Shown: piece by piece, positions 24,570 to 33,548 of the stretch
How positions within the stretch are numbered: the first letter of the stretch is position 1
Layout of the letters: each line of letters opens with the position of its first letter
Assembly (NCBI GenBank): GCA_934183705.1
Contig: CAKPSW010000002.1
Location: 1-39,776 of the forward strand
Direction of reading: 5' to 3'
Origin: an uncultured Bacilli bacterium
GTDB lineage: Bacteria > Bacillota_I > Bacilli_A > RF39 > UBA660
Length of the DNA: 39,776 bases
Program-made: the position numbers and the translations under genes
The notes under the pieces: model-generated
The model's database searches: none
What the model was told of the DNA's origin: nothing
The model's input: only the letters and a program-made list of their open reading frames with translations

Positions 24570-24587
24570 TGTCGATTATAATAGACA
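24570..24587. promoter_or_regulatory. Candidate TetR operator
   Basis: TGTCGATTATAATAGACA, an 18-base palindrome with one mismatched pair, centred on a TATAAT (24577-24582). A second, shorter palindrome, ACATATGT, sits in CCAACATATGTAGG close by. The location between divergent tetR and exporter genes is the usual one for autoregulation. Confidence 0.5.
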
Positions 24588-24656
24588 CTTTCCAACATAT
24601 GTAGGATAACATACGACAACTAAATTTTTGTTAGTGAAATATATCAAAAAAAAGAA

Positions 24657-24662
24657 TATAAT
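24657..24662 (+). promoter_or_regulatory. -10 box upstream of the MMPL exporter
   Basis: TATAAT 31 bases before the start codon, with a poor -35. The TATAAT inside the palindrome (24577-24582) is an alternative -10, giving a leader of about 105 bases. Confidence 0.4.
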
Positions 24663-24693
24663 GTTGTGTGTGTTGAGGGGAGAGGATATAAAA

Positions 24694-27600
24694 ATGAAGA
24701 AAATAGGCAAATTCATCTGTAAGTATAAAACCATTATATTATTAGTATCATTAATATTAATAGTTCCATCGTTTATCAATATGAAACTAACAAAAATAAA
24801 CTATAATATCTTAGTATATTTACCAGATGACATTGAAACAATGAAAGGACAAAATATCCTAGCGGATGATTTTAACATGGGAGCCTTTTCGGTCACAGTA
24901 CTAGAAAATATGAGTGCCAAAGATATCTTAAAACTAGAAGATAAAATAAGAGATATTGATGGAGTAGCTAAAGTAATATCTGGTTATGACGCTTTAGGAA
25001 CTGATATTCCAGCCAGTATCTTGCCGACAGATATTCGTAGTAAATTAAGTAAAGATAATAACGATATAATGCTAATAACATATAATGATGCGACATCAGC
25101 AGATACAACACTAGATGCCGTAACCAAAGTTAGAGAGATAACAAAAGATACTTGCAAAGTTGGTGGTATGAGTGCCATGCTACTAGATACCATGGACTTA
25201 GCTCAAACAGAAATAACTATATATATAGTAATAGCAGTAGTACTATGTATTCTAGTACTAGAATTATCCCTAAATTCATATTTAGTACCAATATTATTAA
25301 TGTTAAATATTGGTATGGCAATACTATATAATTTAGGAACCAATCTAGTATTTGGCGAAATATCATATATAACAAAAGCTCTAGTAGCAGTACTTCAGCT
25401 TGGAGTAACAACAGACTTCTCGATATTCCTATATCACTCTTATGAAAGCAAGAAAGATAAATATAAAACTAAAGAAGAAGCAATGACCGAAGCAATATCC
25501 GAAACATTCATATCAGTATTAGGAAGTTCACTAACAACAATAGCAGGCTTCCTAGTATTATGTACAATGAAGTTAACATTAGGAAAAGATTTAGGATTAG
25601 TAATGGCTAAAGGAGTATTATTAGGAGTAATAACAACATTAACAGTATTTCCAGTATTATTATTATATTTTGATAATGCTATTGAAAAAACAAAACACAA
25701 AAGTCTATTACCAAAGTTCACTCACTTAAATAATTTTGTAATAAAAAATCATAAGATAATATTTACCTTATTTATACTATTATTAATACCTATGTACTTA
25801 GCAAATTCTAAAGTAGGCGTATACTATAAATTAGATGAAACACTTCCAAATACATTAGATAGTGTAATAGCAAATAACGAATTAAAACAAAAATTTAATA
25901 TTGTATCACCAGAAATAATATTAATAGATAAAGATATGAAAACAAATGATATAAATAACATGGTAAAAGAAATAGAAAACACACCTGGTGTAGACTTCGT
26001 ACTATCATTTAGCTCATTAGCAGTAGATAAAAACATATTAAGTGATGATATGTTAAGCATTATCGAAAGTGATAAATATGAAATGTTATTTCTAAACTCA
26101 ACTTACGATATCGCAAGTGATGAGTTAAATGAACAAGTAAATAAAATTCAAAGTATTATAACAAAGTATGATAAAAATGGTATTTTAGCAGGAGAAGGAC
26201 CACTTATGAAAGACTTAGTAAAAATAAGTGATACCGACTTTAGTAACGTAAACAATTCATCTATAATCTGTATATTACTAATAATGCTATTTGTATTAAA
26301 ATCATATACATTACCATTACTACTAATATCAGTAATAGAATTTGCAATATTTACCAATATGGCAGTACCATATTTTAGCGGAGAATTATTACCATTCGTA
26401 GCCCCAATAGTATTAGGAACAATACAATTAGGAGCCACTATTGACTATGCAATACTTATGACAACAACATATTTAACAAACAGAAGAAGCGGAAAGGAAA
26501 AAGAAGATGCTATAAAAGATACAATGACATCAGTAGTACCATCAATAATAGTAAGTGGATTATGCTTCTTCGGAGCAACCTTTGGAGTAGGATTATATTC
26601 AAAATTAGAGATGATAGGTTCACTATGTACCCTAATATCAAGAGGAGCCTTAATAAGTATGGCCTTTGTAATATTAATATTACCATCAGTATTATTAATA
26701 TTCGATAAATTAATAATAAAGACAACTATGAAGGAAAGAAAGGAGAAACCAAAAATGAAAAATACAATAAAAAAGAATATAAAAAAAGTACCAGCATTTT
26801 TAATGCTAGCAGTAACAATGTTTTATACCTTACCAGTATATGCATTAGAAAAAGATGAGACAGTATATACAAAATTAGATAATACCGGTAAAGTAAAAAA
26901 CACTTCTGCCGTTGAAAGATTATCATGTTCCACTAGTGAAGACATAAAAGACTTATCCAACCTAGAAGATATATTAAATATAAGTGGTGATGAAAAATAT
27001 ACCAAAGAAGAAAATACATTAACTTGGAAAGCCAATGGAAATGATATATCTTATAGCGGTACAATAAATAAAGAATTACCAATATCAGTAAAAATAACTT
27101 ATTACCTAGATGGTAAAGAGAAAAAAATAGAAGATATTCTAGGTAAAAAAGGAAATGTAACAATAAAACTAAGCTATGAAAACAAAGATAGCCATTATAT
27201 AAATGGCAATAGACTATATACACCATTTGTAGCATTAGTAGGTACCATAATAGATACAGATAATAACAAAAATATTACAATATCAAACGGAAAAGTAGTA
27301 AATAACGGTGTAAATGCTATCGCCATATCCCTAGCAACACCTGGATTATCAGAAAATTTATCAATAACTTCATTAAATAACATGAATGATGTTGTAATAA
27401 ATATGGAAACAACCAAGTTCGAATTACCAAGTATCTATTCAGTAATAACACCAAAAGTAATAGAAAGTAGTGACCTAGAAGTATTTAATAAATTAGATTC
27501 ATTATATAGCAGTATGGAATTATTAAAAAGTTCAATTGATTCCATTGAAGAAGGAGCAACAAAATTATACGAAGGAACAAATACCTTAGCATCCACTACT

Positions 27601-28509
27601 ACAAAAATACATACCAACGTGCAAGAAATAAATAATACAATTGCAAATATAGAAAATGGCAATATCGATACTAAAGAAGGATTAGAATCTTTATTAAATT
27701 CAGTAACAGAATTAAGAAAAATGTTAGGTACAGACGATAGTGAAGAAATAAAAGCTATTATATCACAAAACCATGAAGCATTAGATAAACTATTAGGTAA
27801 CATCAAAGATATCAAAGAATTATATGACAATTATAATTTAGCTAACATGGATAATAGAACTATCATGAATTTAACAGAAGACTTCTACAAAAACTATGGT
27901 TTAACACTAACCTCTGATGAAGTATTCGATATGAACATTAAACTAGTAAATACAAAATATGCCTATGAATCAGCATATAATGACAATGTAAACATATCTA
28001 ATATAATAGGTAACAATAGTGAAAAATTAGAAGAGTACCTAGCAAAACTAGAAGAAATAAATAAAAAGATAGATGTTATGGTAGACATAATCAATCAAAA
28101 ACTAACATCTCTTGGTTTCCATGTAGTAACAATGGAAGATGTATCAAATCACATCAAAGAAAACTATAATATTCTTATAAGTAAAGAGAATGAATTATAT
28201 AATGGCGTAACAGCCTTAAATGATGGTAGCAAAATGTTAAAAGAAGGTATTGAAAAATATAATAACGAAGGTATTGCAGTATTATATAACTATTCAAAAC
28301 AAGTAGAAAGTATGCAGTCAAAGCTAGAATCATTAGTAAAATTAGGAGAAGAATATCAAACATTTACAATGAAAGAAGATAGTGTTAAAGGTAATACCAA
28401 ATTTATCTTAATAGTAGATGGCGAAAAAGCCAAAGAAGAAGTAAAAAATAAAAAAACTACTGATTCAAAAGTAACATTTTGGACAAAAGTAAAAGATTTA
28501 TTTAAATAA
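24694..28509 (+). CDS. MMPL/RND-family exporter fused in frame to a secreted coiled-coil module
   Basis: 1271 residues. Residues 1 to about 685 form an MMPL transporter with two repeats: TM1 (about 15-33), an extracytoplasmic loop, five TMs (about 168-345), then a second TM, loop and five TMs (about 525-690). The motifs QLGVTTDFSIFLYHSY and QLGATIDYAILMTTTYL carry the conserved proton-relay Asp of each half. At residue 688 a new Met (26755) follows AAAGGAG by 9 bases and begins a typical signal peptide ending VYALE. Beyond are a beta domain and long helices with LxxG-type repeats (GATKLYEGTNTL; LYNGVTALNDGSKML), as in YhgE/Pip proteins. ATG 24694 has GGAGAGG upstream. Probably TetR-controlled; substrate unknown. 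Confidence 0.87.
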   Translation: MKKIGKFICKYKTIILLVSLILIVPSFINMKLTKINYNILVYLPDDIETMKGQNILADDFNMGAFSVTVLENMSAKDILKLEDKIRDIDGVAKVISGYDALGTDIPASILPTDIRSKLSKDNNDIMLITYNDATSADTTLDAVTKVREITKDTCKVGGMSAMLLDTMDLAQTEITIYIVIAVVLCILVLELSLNSYLVPILLMLNIGMAILYNLGTNLVFGEISYITKALVAVLQLGVTTDFSIFLYHSYESKKDKYKTKEEAMTEAISETFISVLGSSLTTIAGFLVLCTMKLTLGKDLGLVMAKGVLLGVITTLTVFPVLLLYFDNAIEKTKHKSLLPKFTHLNNFVIKNHKIIFTLFILLLIPMYLANSKVGVYYKLDETLPNTLDSVIANNELKQKFNIVSPEIILIDKDMKTNDINNMVKEIENTPGVDFVLSFSSLAVDKNILSDDMLSIIESDKYEMLFLNSTYDIASDELNEQVNKIQSIITKYDKNGILAGEGPLMKDLVKISDTDFSNVNNSSIICILLIMLFVLKSYTLPLLLISVIEFAIFTNMAVPYFSGELLPFVAPIVLGTIQLGATIDYAILMTTTYLTNRRSGKEKEDAIKDTMTSVVPSIIVSGLCFFGATFGVGLYSKLEMIGSLCTLISRGALISMAFVILILPSVLLIFDKLIIKTTMKERKEKPKMKNTIKKNIKKVPAFLMLAVTMFYTLPVYALEKDETVYTKLDNTGKVKNTSAVERLSCSTSEDIKDLSNLEDILNISGDEKYTKEENTLTWKANGNDISYSGTINKELPISVKITYYLDGKEKKIEDILGKKGNVTIKLSYENKDSHYINGNRLYTPFVALVGTIIDTDNNKNITISNGKVVNNGVNAIAISLATPGLSENLSITSLNNMNDVVINMETTKFELPSIYSVITPKVIESSDLEVFNKLDSLYSSMELLKSSIDSIEEGATKLYEGTNTLASTTTKIHTNVQEINNTIANIENGNIDTKEGLESLLNSVTELRKMLGTDDSEEIKAIISQNHEALDKLLGNIKDIKELYDNYNLANMDNRTIMNLTEDFYKNYGLTLTSDEVFDMNIKLVNTKYAYESAYNDNVNISNIIGNNSEKLEEYLAKLEEINKKIDVMVDIINQKLTSLGFHVVTMEDVSNHIKENYNILISKENELYNGVTALNDGSKMLKEGIEKYNNEGIAVLYNYSKQVESMQSKLESLVKLGEEYQTFTMKEDSVKGNTKFILIVDGEKAKEEVKNKKTTDSKVTFWTKVKDLFK
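26755..28509 (+). CDS. Possible separate translation product: secreted coiled-coil module of the MMPL gene
   Basis: Same frame and stop as the exporter gene. ATG 26755 has its own ribosome-binding site (GGAG at 26742-26745), then Lys-rich residues, a hydrophobic core (PAFLMLAVTMFYTLPVYA) and a plausible cleavage site before LEKDET. If used, it yields a 584-residue secreted protein. If not, this stretch is a thirteenth membrane helix presenting the same module outside the cell. Sequence alone does not decide; both may occur. Confidence 0.45.
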   Translation: MKNTIKKNIKKVPAFLMLAVTMFYTLPVYALEKDETVYTKLDNTGKVKNTSAVERLSCSTSEDIKDLSNLEDILNISGDEKYTKEENTLTWKANGNDISYSGTINKELPISVKITYYLDGKEKKIEDILGKKGNVTIKLSYENKDSHYINGNRLYTPFVALVGTIIDTDNNKNITISNGKVVNNGVNAIAISLATPGLSENLSITSLNNMNDVVINMETTKFELPSIYSVITPKVIESSDLEVFNKLDSLYSSMELLKSSIDSIEEGATKLYEGTNTLASTTTKIHTNVQEINNTIANIENGNIDTKEGLESLLNSVTELRKMLGTDDSEEIKAIISQNHEALDKLLGNIKDIKELYDNYNLANMDNRTIMNLTEDFYKNYGLTLTSDEVFDMNIKLVNTKYAYESAYNDNVNISNIIGNNSEKLEEYLAKLEEINKKIDVMVDIINQKLTSLGFHVVTMEDVSNHIKENYNILISKENELYNGVTALNDGSKMLKEGIEKYNNEGIAVLYNYSKQVESMQSKLESLVKLGEEYQTFTMKEDSVKGNTKFILIVDGEKAKEEVKNKKTTDSKVTFWTKVKDLFK

Positions 28510-28534
28510 GAAGATTTATCTTCTTATTTTTTTT
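28504..28534 (+). terminator. Terminator after the MMPL gene
   Basis: AAATAAGAAGA (28504-28514) pairs with TCTTCTTATTT (28519-28529), loop TTTA, then a T-run. Confidence 0.88.
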
Positions 28535-28554
28535 GTAAAATTACCAATTCTTCC

Positions 28555-28583
28555 TTTTAAAAAAGCAAAATATATTATATAAT
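28555..28583 (+). promoter_or_regulatory. Promoter of ddl-ruvA operon
   Basis: TTTTAA (28555-28560), 17 bases, TATAAT (28578-28583), 18 bases before the ddl start. Confidence 0.55.
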
Positions 28584-28601
28584 GAATATAGAGGTGTAAA
28601 T

Positions 28602-29759
28602 ATGAAATTAAATATCGGAGTAATATTTGGAGGAAATAGCCTAGAACATGAATTATCTATTTTAACAGCAGTTCAGGCAATGGATAATATCGATAAAGAA
28701 AGATATGAAGTAGTACCAATATATATAGCTAAAGATTTAACTATATATGCAGGAGGTATGTTAAGATATATAGATAGTTTTAAAGATTTCCATCTAATAA
28801 ATAGATATGCTACAAAAGTAAATATTGTAAATAAAAAAGGAAAGTTTATATTAGAAACAACAGGCCTTATTAGGAGAGAATATAAAGAAATACATTTAGC
28901 TTTCCCAATGGTTCATGGTAAAAATACAGAGGACGGTGCCATCGTAGGATATTTAGAGACTTTAGGTATTCCAGTAATAGGTAGCGATATATATTCATCA
29001 TCAGCCTGTCAAGATAAAGTATTCACAAAAGAAATACTAAAAGCCAATAATCTTCCAACCATAGACTACGTCGATTTCACGGATACAGACTATAAAATGG
29101 ATAAAGAAGATATCTTTAAACAAATAGACAAATTAACATATCCCCTTATAATAAAGCCTGCCAGACTAGGAAGCAGTATTGGTATTGAAATAATAAGCCG
29201 CAAAGAAGAACTAGAGTCATCAATAGATAAAACTCTTCTAAACGATGAGAGAGTTCTAGTAGAAGAATATATAACCAATAGAAGAGAATTCAATATGTCT
29301 GTATTATTAAGCAAAGGCAAACTAATAGGTTCTGTTATTGAGGAAATAGAGAAGGAAGACCCATGTTCTTATTATGATAAATATCATAAAGATGAAGACA
29401 ATTCCAAAGAAGATACATTCAAAAGAACATATCCCGCTAATATATCCAAACTTCTAGCGGAAGAAATAGAAAAAACTAGTAAAAAAGCTTATAAAGCATT
29501 AGCCCTATCTGGAGTGGCAAGAATAGACTATGTATATGATCAAAAAACCAAAAAACTATACATAAACGAAATAAATACCATACCTAACTTCTTCTCTCAT
29601 CATTTATTTGATGACAAAAATATCGATTATAGAGAATTATTAGGTATTATGATTAAAGAGGCAATCGATAAAGTAAATAAAAAAGATACTATGATAAAAA
29701 CAGTAAATGATAAAATGTTTAAAAATGTAACAAGCAAAGATATAAGGAATATGAAATAA
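28602..29759 (+). CDS. ddl: D-alanine--D-alanine ligase
   Basis: ATP-grasp ligase making the D-Ala-D-Ala dipeptide of peptidoglycan precursors. The 385-residue protein has the N-terminal signature FGGNSLEHELSILTA, HGKNTEDGAIVGYLETLG (usual HGxxGEDG: the first Gly is Thr), the ATP-grasp segment KPARLGSSIGIE, and EINTIPNF near the end (usual ENTxPG, here Asn for Gly). Slightly diverged, and about 25 residues longer at the C-terminus than typical. D-Ala-D-Lac activity cannot be ruled out by eye. Its stop overlaps the ruvA start by one base (TAATG). Confidence 0.9.
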   Translation: MKLNIGVIFGGNSLEHELSILTAVQAMDNIDKERYEVVPIYIAKDLTIYAGGMLRYIDSFKDFHLINRYATKVNIVNKKGKFILETTGLIRREYKEIHLAFPMVHGKNTEDGAIVGYLETLGIPVIGSDIYSSSACQDKVFTKEILKANNLPTIDYVDFTDTDYKMDKEDIFKQIDKLTYPLIIKPARLGSSIGIEIISRKEELESSIDKTLLNDERVLVEEYITNRREFNMSVLLSKGKLIGSVIEEIEKEDPCSYYDKYHKDEDNSKEDTFKRTYPANISKLLAEEIEKTSKKAYKALALSGVARIDYVYDQKTKKLYINEINTIPNFFSHHLFDDKNIDYRELLGIMIKEAIDKVNKKDTMIKTVNDKMFKNVTSKDIRNMK

Positions 29760-30319
29760 TGTATGGCTATATCAGTGGTACAGTAAAAGAAATAGATTCA
29801 AACTATATAATTATCGATAATAATGGTATAGGATATCTAATTTATGTACCAAACCCTTATGTTTTTATCATTGATAAAGAATATACCGTATATACCTATT
29901 CCAACATTAGAGAAGATGAATATACCCTATATGGCTTTAAAACTAGAGAAGAAAAAGAACTATTCCTAAAACTAATATCCGTAAAAGGACTAGGCCCAAA
30001 GATGGCTCTTCCAATGCTTGCTACCGGTTCAATATCTCTAATTGAAGAAGCAATCGAAACAGAAAATATAAACTATCTAAAGAAATTCCCCAAAATAGGT
30101 GATAAAGTAGCAAGACAAGTAATATTAGATTTAAAAGGAAAATTAAATGTAATAAACACAGGTTTATTTGCTAGAGAAGATCACCGAGAAGAATTAACTG
30201 AGGCACTATTAGGATTAGGCTACAAACAAACAGATGTTAAAAAAATAACATCAAAAGTAAATACTTCCCTTCCTGTAGAAGAACAAATAAAAGAAGCATT
30301 AAAGCTATTGTTAAAATAA
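29759..30319 (+). CDS. ruvA: Holliday junction branch-migration protein RuvA
   Basis: Tetrameric junction-binding subunit of the RuvAB motor. The 186-residue product has the N-terminal OB fold (YGYISGTVKEIDSNYIIID), two helix-hairpin-helix elements (SVKGLGPKMALPML; FPKIGDKVARQVILDLKG) and a C-terminal domain for RuvB contact (LTEALLGLGYKQTDVKKI). ruvB, normally next, is not here. A membrane-bound M23 peptidase gene follows after 19 bases. Start coupled to ddl. Confidence 0.95.
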   Translation: MYGYISGTVKEIDSNYIIIDNNGIGYLIYVPNPYVFIIDKEYTVYTYSNIREDEYTLYGFKTREEKELFLKLISVKGLGPKMALPMLATGSISLIEEAIETENINYLKKFPKIGDKVARQVILDLKGKLNVINTGLFAREDHREELTEALLGLGYKQTDVKKITSKVNTSLPVEEQIKEALKLLLK

Positions 30320-30338
30320 TAGTCTTAAGGAGGTAAAC

Positions 30339-31430
30339 ATGTACATTTTACTTGAAGTATGTCAAAATCCAGGTATACTAAGAATTATACAGTTCATATT
30401 AATTCTTATGAATGTAATATTTATAATAGTACCAATAGGTCTAATAATAATGCTATTAATAGATTTATCAAAAGTTGTAATATCCCAAGATGAAAGAGAA
30501 GGACCAAAAACCAATAAATTAATCCTAAATAGAATAATAATGGCTATAGTAGTATTTATGGTACCAAGTATAGTTTCTTTCGTAGCCAAAGTAATAGATA
30601 TGGGAGATTATTCTACATGTATAGCTAATGCTAATGCTTCTGCTATAGCATATTATCAAAATATCCAAGATGAAGAAGAGAAAAAAGCCGAGGAAAAAAT
30701 AAAAAAAGCTAGAGAGGCTAAACAAAATAGTAATGCAGAAGAATCAACCTCACCAGGTAAAAAAACGAATAAAGAACCAGATCCATTAACCCCATTAAGA
30801 AATCTCTATAGCCAAAGTCAAACTACCTTTTCATCATGTAATCCCAATAACTTCGTTAGTATGACTGATAAAAATAACGGTTATAGTCTTGGCGCTTGGC
30901 CCAAAGATGCTAATTCAAGCAACCTAGCATCTATTAGTAAAAAATATGCTAATGGTAATTTAATTTTCCCAATAACCGGAGTAGGTGGACAAGGCTATGA
31001 ACACAATGGTATAGATATTGTAAGCAAAGTAGGCACTCCAGTATATTCTCCCGTAGATGGAACAATCAGTTTCTCAGAATGGGGACATACAGTAAACAAA
31101 GGAAGTTCCGAAACAGCATATTCAGTATTAATAAAAGTAGATAAACCATTTTCTGTTCAAGGTACATGGCAAAAAGGAGGCAATACAACCAAAAAAGTAG
31201 GGGAAGTATTCCTAACACATATGATTGGAATAAATAAAAGAATAACAACATCTGGCCAAGTAAAAGTCCATAAAGGAGATTTCCTAGGCTTTTCAGGAGT
31301 AGCCAATAATTGTGCTCATTTACATATGACATTATATACATCCACAGAAGATGATGGTTTAATGTCTTCATCAATCAAAAAAATATATGGTATATCTGGT
31401 AGTAGTGCTACCAAAAATGCCGGAGGATAG
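30339..31430 (+). CDS. Membrane protein with C-terminal M23 (LytM) peptidase domain
   Basis: 363 residues. Two hydrophobic helices (about 11-43 and 63-87) flank a short basic loop (SQDEREGPKTNK). The pair resembles the membrane part of VirB2/TrbC-type pilin-like conjugation proteins. A Glu/Lys-rich linker (about 108-150) joins a M23 endopeptidase domain (about 205-345) with zinc ligands H222 and D226 in HNGID and H327-L-H329. The domain should face outward and cut peptidoglycan cross-links. ATG 30339 follows AAGGAGG. It sits between ruvA and a lipoprotein gene (8 bases). Exact role unknown. Confidence 0.78.
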   Translation: MYILLEVCQNPGILRIIQFILILMNVIFIIVPIGLIIMLLIDLSKVVISQDEREGPKTNKLILNRIIMAIVVFMVPSIVSFVAKVIDMGDYSTCIANANASAIAYYQNIQDEEEKKAEEKIKKAREAKQNSNAEESTSPGKKTNKEPDPLTPLRNLYSQSQTTFSSCNPNNFVSMTDKNNGYSLGAWPKDANSSNLASISKKYANGNLIFPITGVGGQGYEHNGIDIVSKVGTPVYSPVDGTISFSEWGHTVNKGSSETAYSVLIKVDKPFSVQGTWQKGGNTTKKVGEVFLTHMIGINKRITTSGQVKVHKGDFLGFSGVANNCAHLHMTLYTSTEDDGLMSSSIKKIYGISGSSATKNAGG

Positions 31431-31438
31431 GTGATAAA

Positions 31439-32077
31439 ATGAAAAAAACAATTATAATAAGCATAATATTACTCCTTTTATCGGGCTGTTCAATAAACTA
31501 TAATATAGATTTAGAAGATAATCAAATAAAAGAAAAAACAACCTCATCATTTAATTATAAAAAACTAAACTCTGACGAACTATCCTCACTACAAGGATTA
31601 GAAGAATGGGGAATATATGCCTTCAAAGGCGATACGACTATTATGCATGATACCACTATAAACTATAAAAAAAATAAAGCGGGCGTTAATATAGAATACA
31701 ACTATAACACTGATAACTTTATAGATGCCTATCTTCCCAATACATGCTTTGATAATTATATATATTTAAATGAAGAAGATTACTACTATATAGAATTATC
31801 TGGAAAATTCGGCTGCATGTATGCAGATGAAATAAACATCTCACTTACCACAGATTATTTAGTTATAGATAGCAATGCCAAAGTAAAAAACAACAAATAT
31901 ATCTGGACAATTAATGACTCCAATCAAGAAAATACCAATATATATATAAAAATATCCAAAGAGTTAAACAAAAATAACAAAAACATTTTAGGAGGATTTA
32001 AAACTTTCGGTTTAATAACACTAGTAATATTAATAATCATAACAATATTATTATATAGAATAATAAAAAATAGATAG
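31439..32077 (+). CDS. Unknown lipoprotein with C-terminal membrane helix
   Basis: 212 residues. A good lipobox, LLSGC (Cys17), after a 12-residue hydrophobic stretch, then a beta-rich extracytoplasmic domain of about 160 residues with two further Cys (NTCFDN; FGCMYAD), and a C-terminal hydrophobic helix (about 187-207) followed by Lys/Arg. It would be held to the membrane at both ends. I recognise no family. ATG 31439 has GGTGAT upstream and lies 8 bases after the M23 gene, so the two may work together in the envelope. Confidence 0.72.
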   Translation: MKKTIIISIILLLLSGCSINYNIDLEDNQIKEKTTSSFNYKKLNSDELSSLQGLEEWGIYAFKGDTTIMHDTTINYKKNKAGVNIEYNYNTDNFIDAYLPNTCFDNYIYLNEEDYYYIELSGKFGCMYADEINISLTTDYLVIDSNAKVKNNKYIWTINDSNQENTNIYIKISKELNKNNKNILGGFKTFGLITLVILIIITILLYRIIKNR

Positions 32078-32104
32078 ACACTTCAAACTAGAAGTGTTTT
32101 TTTA
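32078..32104 (+). terminator. Terminator of the ddl-ruvA operon
   Basis: ACACTTC (32078-32084), loop AAACTA, GAAGTGT (32091-32097), then a run of T. Confidence 0.88.
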
Positions 32105-32178
32105 TATTCTGTAAAGCAAAATCAGTAAAATGTAAAGTGTCTACATAAAGAAATATACTAAATATACCAAATGTAAAT

Positions 32179-32207
32179 TGACAAACACAAATAATTGAAG
32201 TAGAATA
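32179..32207 (+). promoter_or_regulatory. Promoter of the EnvC-like gene
   Basis: TTGACA (32179-32184), 17 bases, TAGAAT (32202-32207). Confidence 0.65.
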
Positions 32208-32233
32208 AATGATAATTTAATCAGGAGGCCTCT

Positions 32234-33370
32234 ATGAAAAAGATAATATCATTTATTTTAATAATAATATCAAGTATAAGCGTAGTATCCGCTAAAAGCA
32301 TTAATGATTTATATAATGAAATATCCTCTCTCGAGGCCAAGAAAGACTTATATAACTATCTAAGTAGTGATGAAATAAATAATATATTAAGTGCAAGTCT
32401 AGATATAGAACTAGTTATTGACACTCTAAACGATGAAATAAATGATATAAATAACACTATCGAAGATAAAGAAAAAAACATAAATAAACTAAATGAAGAA
32501 GTAAATAACTTCCTAGTATTCAATCAAATATCAAATGGTGAAAACATATATTTAGAATATATCTTTTCATCAGAAGACTATACCGATATGATATATAGAT
32601 ATATGATTGTAGAGAGGCTAACAAACTATAATAACAATTTAATAGAAAAACTAAATAAAGAAATAAAAGAATTAAATACCAAGAAAGAAACATTAAATAC
32701 CAAAGTAACTAAACTAAATAATCAAAGAGAAAAATATAAAGAATTAGAAATAATGCTAAAAAGTATCGGTTCATATAACAAAGATAGTATAACAAGTACT
32801 ATCGATGAAGATATCGAAAGAATAAAAAAAGAAATAACTACTTACCAAAAATTAGGCTGTACTAGATATATGAATTTAGATATATGTCTAAACATAAAAA
32901 AAAGTAATCGTATGTATTATCCATTAAATAAAGGCTGTGTAAGTAAAGACTACGATATATCAAGTCATAAAGGAATAGACCTAGCATGCAACAAAGAAGG
33001 AACCGAAGTATATGCTTCATCTAGTGGTGTAGTATCATCAATTACATCTGAATCATCATGTGGTGGCAATGTAGTATACATATATCATAATGTTAGTGGT
33101 AAACAATATACAACCATATATGGACATTTATTAGAAGTCAAAGTATCACCAGGAGAAGCAGTAGACGAAAACACCGTCATAGGCTTAGTAGGAGGAGAAT
33201 CAACATCAACCCTAAATGGAGGATACGATAGTTGTACAAATAAAGCCCATCTACATTATGCTATAATAGATGGCTATCATATAAACGATTTTAGTATATA
33301 TACATTGAACCCAAGAAATATAAAAGATTACAACTATCCTGAAGTATTAAGTGGTTATTTTAGAAGATAA
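32234..33370 (+). CDS. Secreted coiled-coil M23 peptidase (EnvC/CwlO-neighbour type)
   Basis: 378 residues: signal peptide (1-20, ending SVVSA), long coiled coil (about 45-215, repeated N/E/K heptads with IEDKEKNINKLNEEVNNFL), then a C-terminal M23 domain with H245 and D249 in HKGIDLA, YGHLLEVKVSPGEAV and H339-L-H341 in KAHLHYAI. All zinc ligands are present, so it should be an active endopeptidase, unlike E. coli EnvC, which is a degenerate activator. The coiled coil suggests control by a membrane partner such as FtsEX; none is in the window. GGAGG precedes ATG 32234. Monocistronic. Confidence 0.87.
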   Translation: MKKIISFILIIISSISVVSAKSINDLYNEISSLEAKKDLYNYLSSDEINNILSASLDIELVIDTLNDEINDINNTIEDKEKNINKLNEEVNNFLVFNQISNGENIYLEYIFSSEDYTDMIYRYMIVERLTNYNNNLIEKLNKEIKELNTKKETLNTKVTKLNNQREKYKELEIMLKSIGSYNKDSITSTIDEDIERIKKEITTYQKLGCTRYMNLDICLNIKKSNRMYYPLNKGCVSKDYDISSHKGIDLACNKEGTEVYASSSGVVSSITSESSCGGNVVYIYHNVSGKQYTTIYGHLLEVKVSPGEAVDENTVIGLVGGESTSTLNGGYDSCTNKAHLHYAIIDGYHINDFSIYTLNPRNIKDYNYPEVLSGYFRR

Positions 33371-33411
33371 AACAAATAAAACAAATAAATTACCAAAAAT
33401 TAAAAAAAAGA

Positions 33412-33440
33412 TTGACAAAACAATAAAAAGAGTATATCAT
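33412..33440 (+). promoter_or_regulatory. Promoter of the MucBP surface-protein gene
   Basis: TTGACA (33412-33417), 17 bases, TATCAT (33435-33440), giving a leader of about 165 bases before the ATG at 33611. Confidence 0.62.
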
Positions 33441-33472
33441 ATACGACTAACAAAGGACGTTTATGGTATATT

Positions 33473-33548
33473 CTTTTGTTTTGGGGGTTTTGATTATATA
33501 ATTAATAATTCTAGATCACTAATTTTTAATCAAAAAAATAAACAAAAG
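33473..33548 (+). promoter_or_regulatory. Structured leader hairpin upstream of the MucBP gene
   Basis: Two nested perfect 9-bp stems: CTTTTGTTT (33473-33481) with AAACAAAAG (33540-33548), and TTTTGATTA (33488-33496) with TAATCAAAA (33527-33535). They are separated by a small internal loop with a G-run (GGGGG) on one side. The apical loop is about 30 bases. I know no riboswitch family with this shape. A 74-codon frame over 33351-33575 has no ribosome-binding site and overlaps this structure. Confidence 0.5.
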
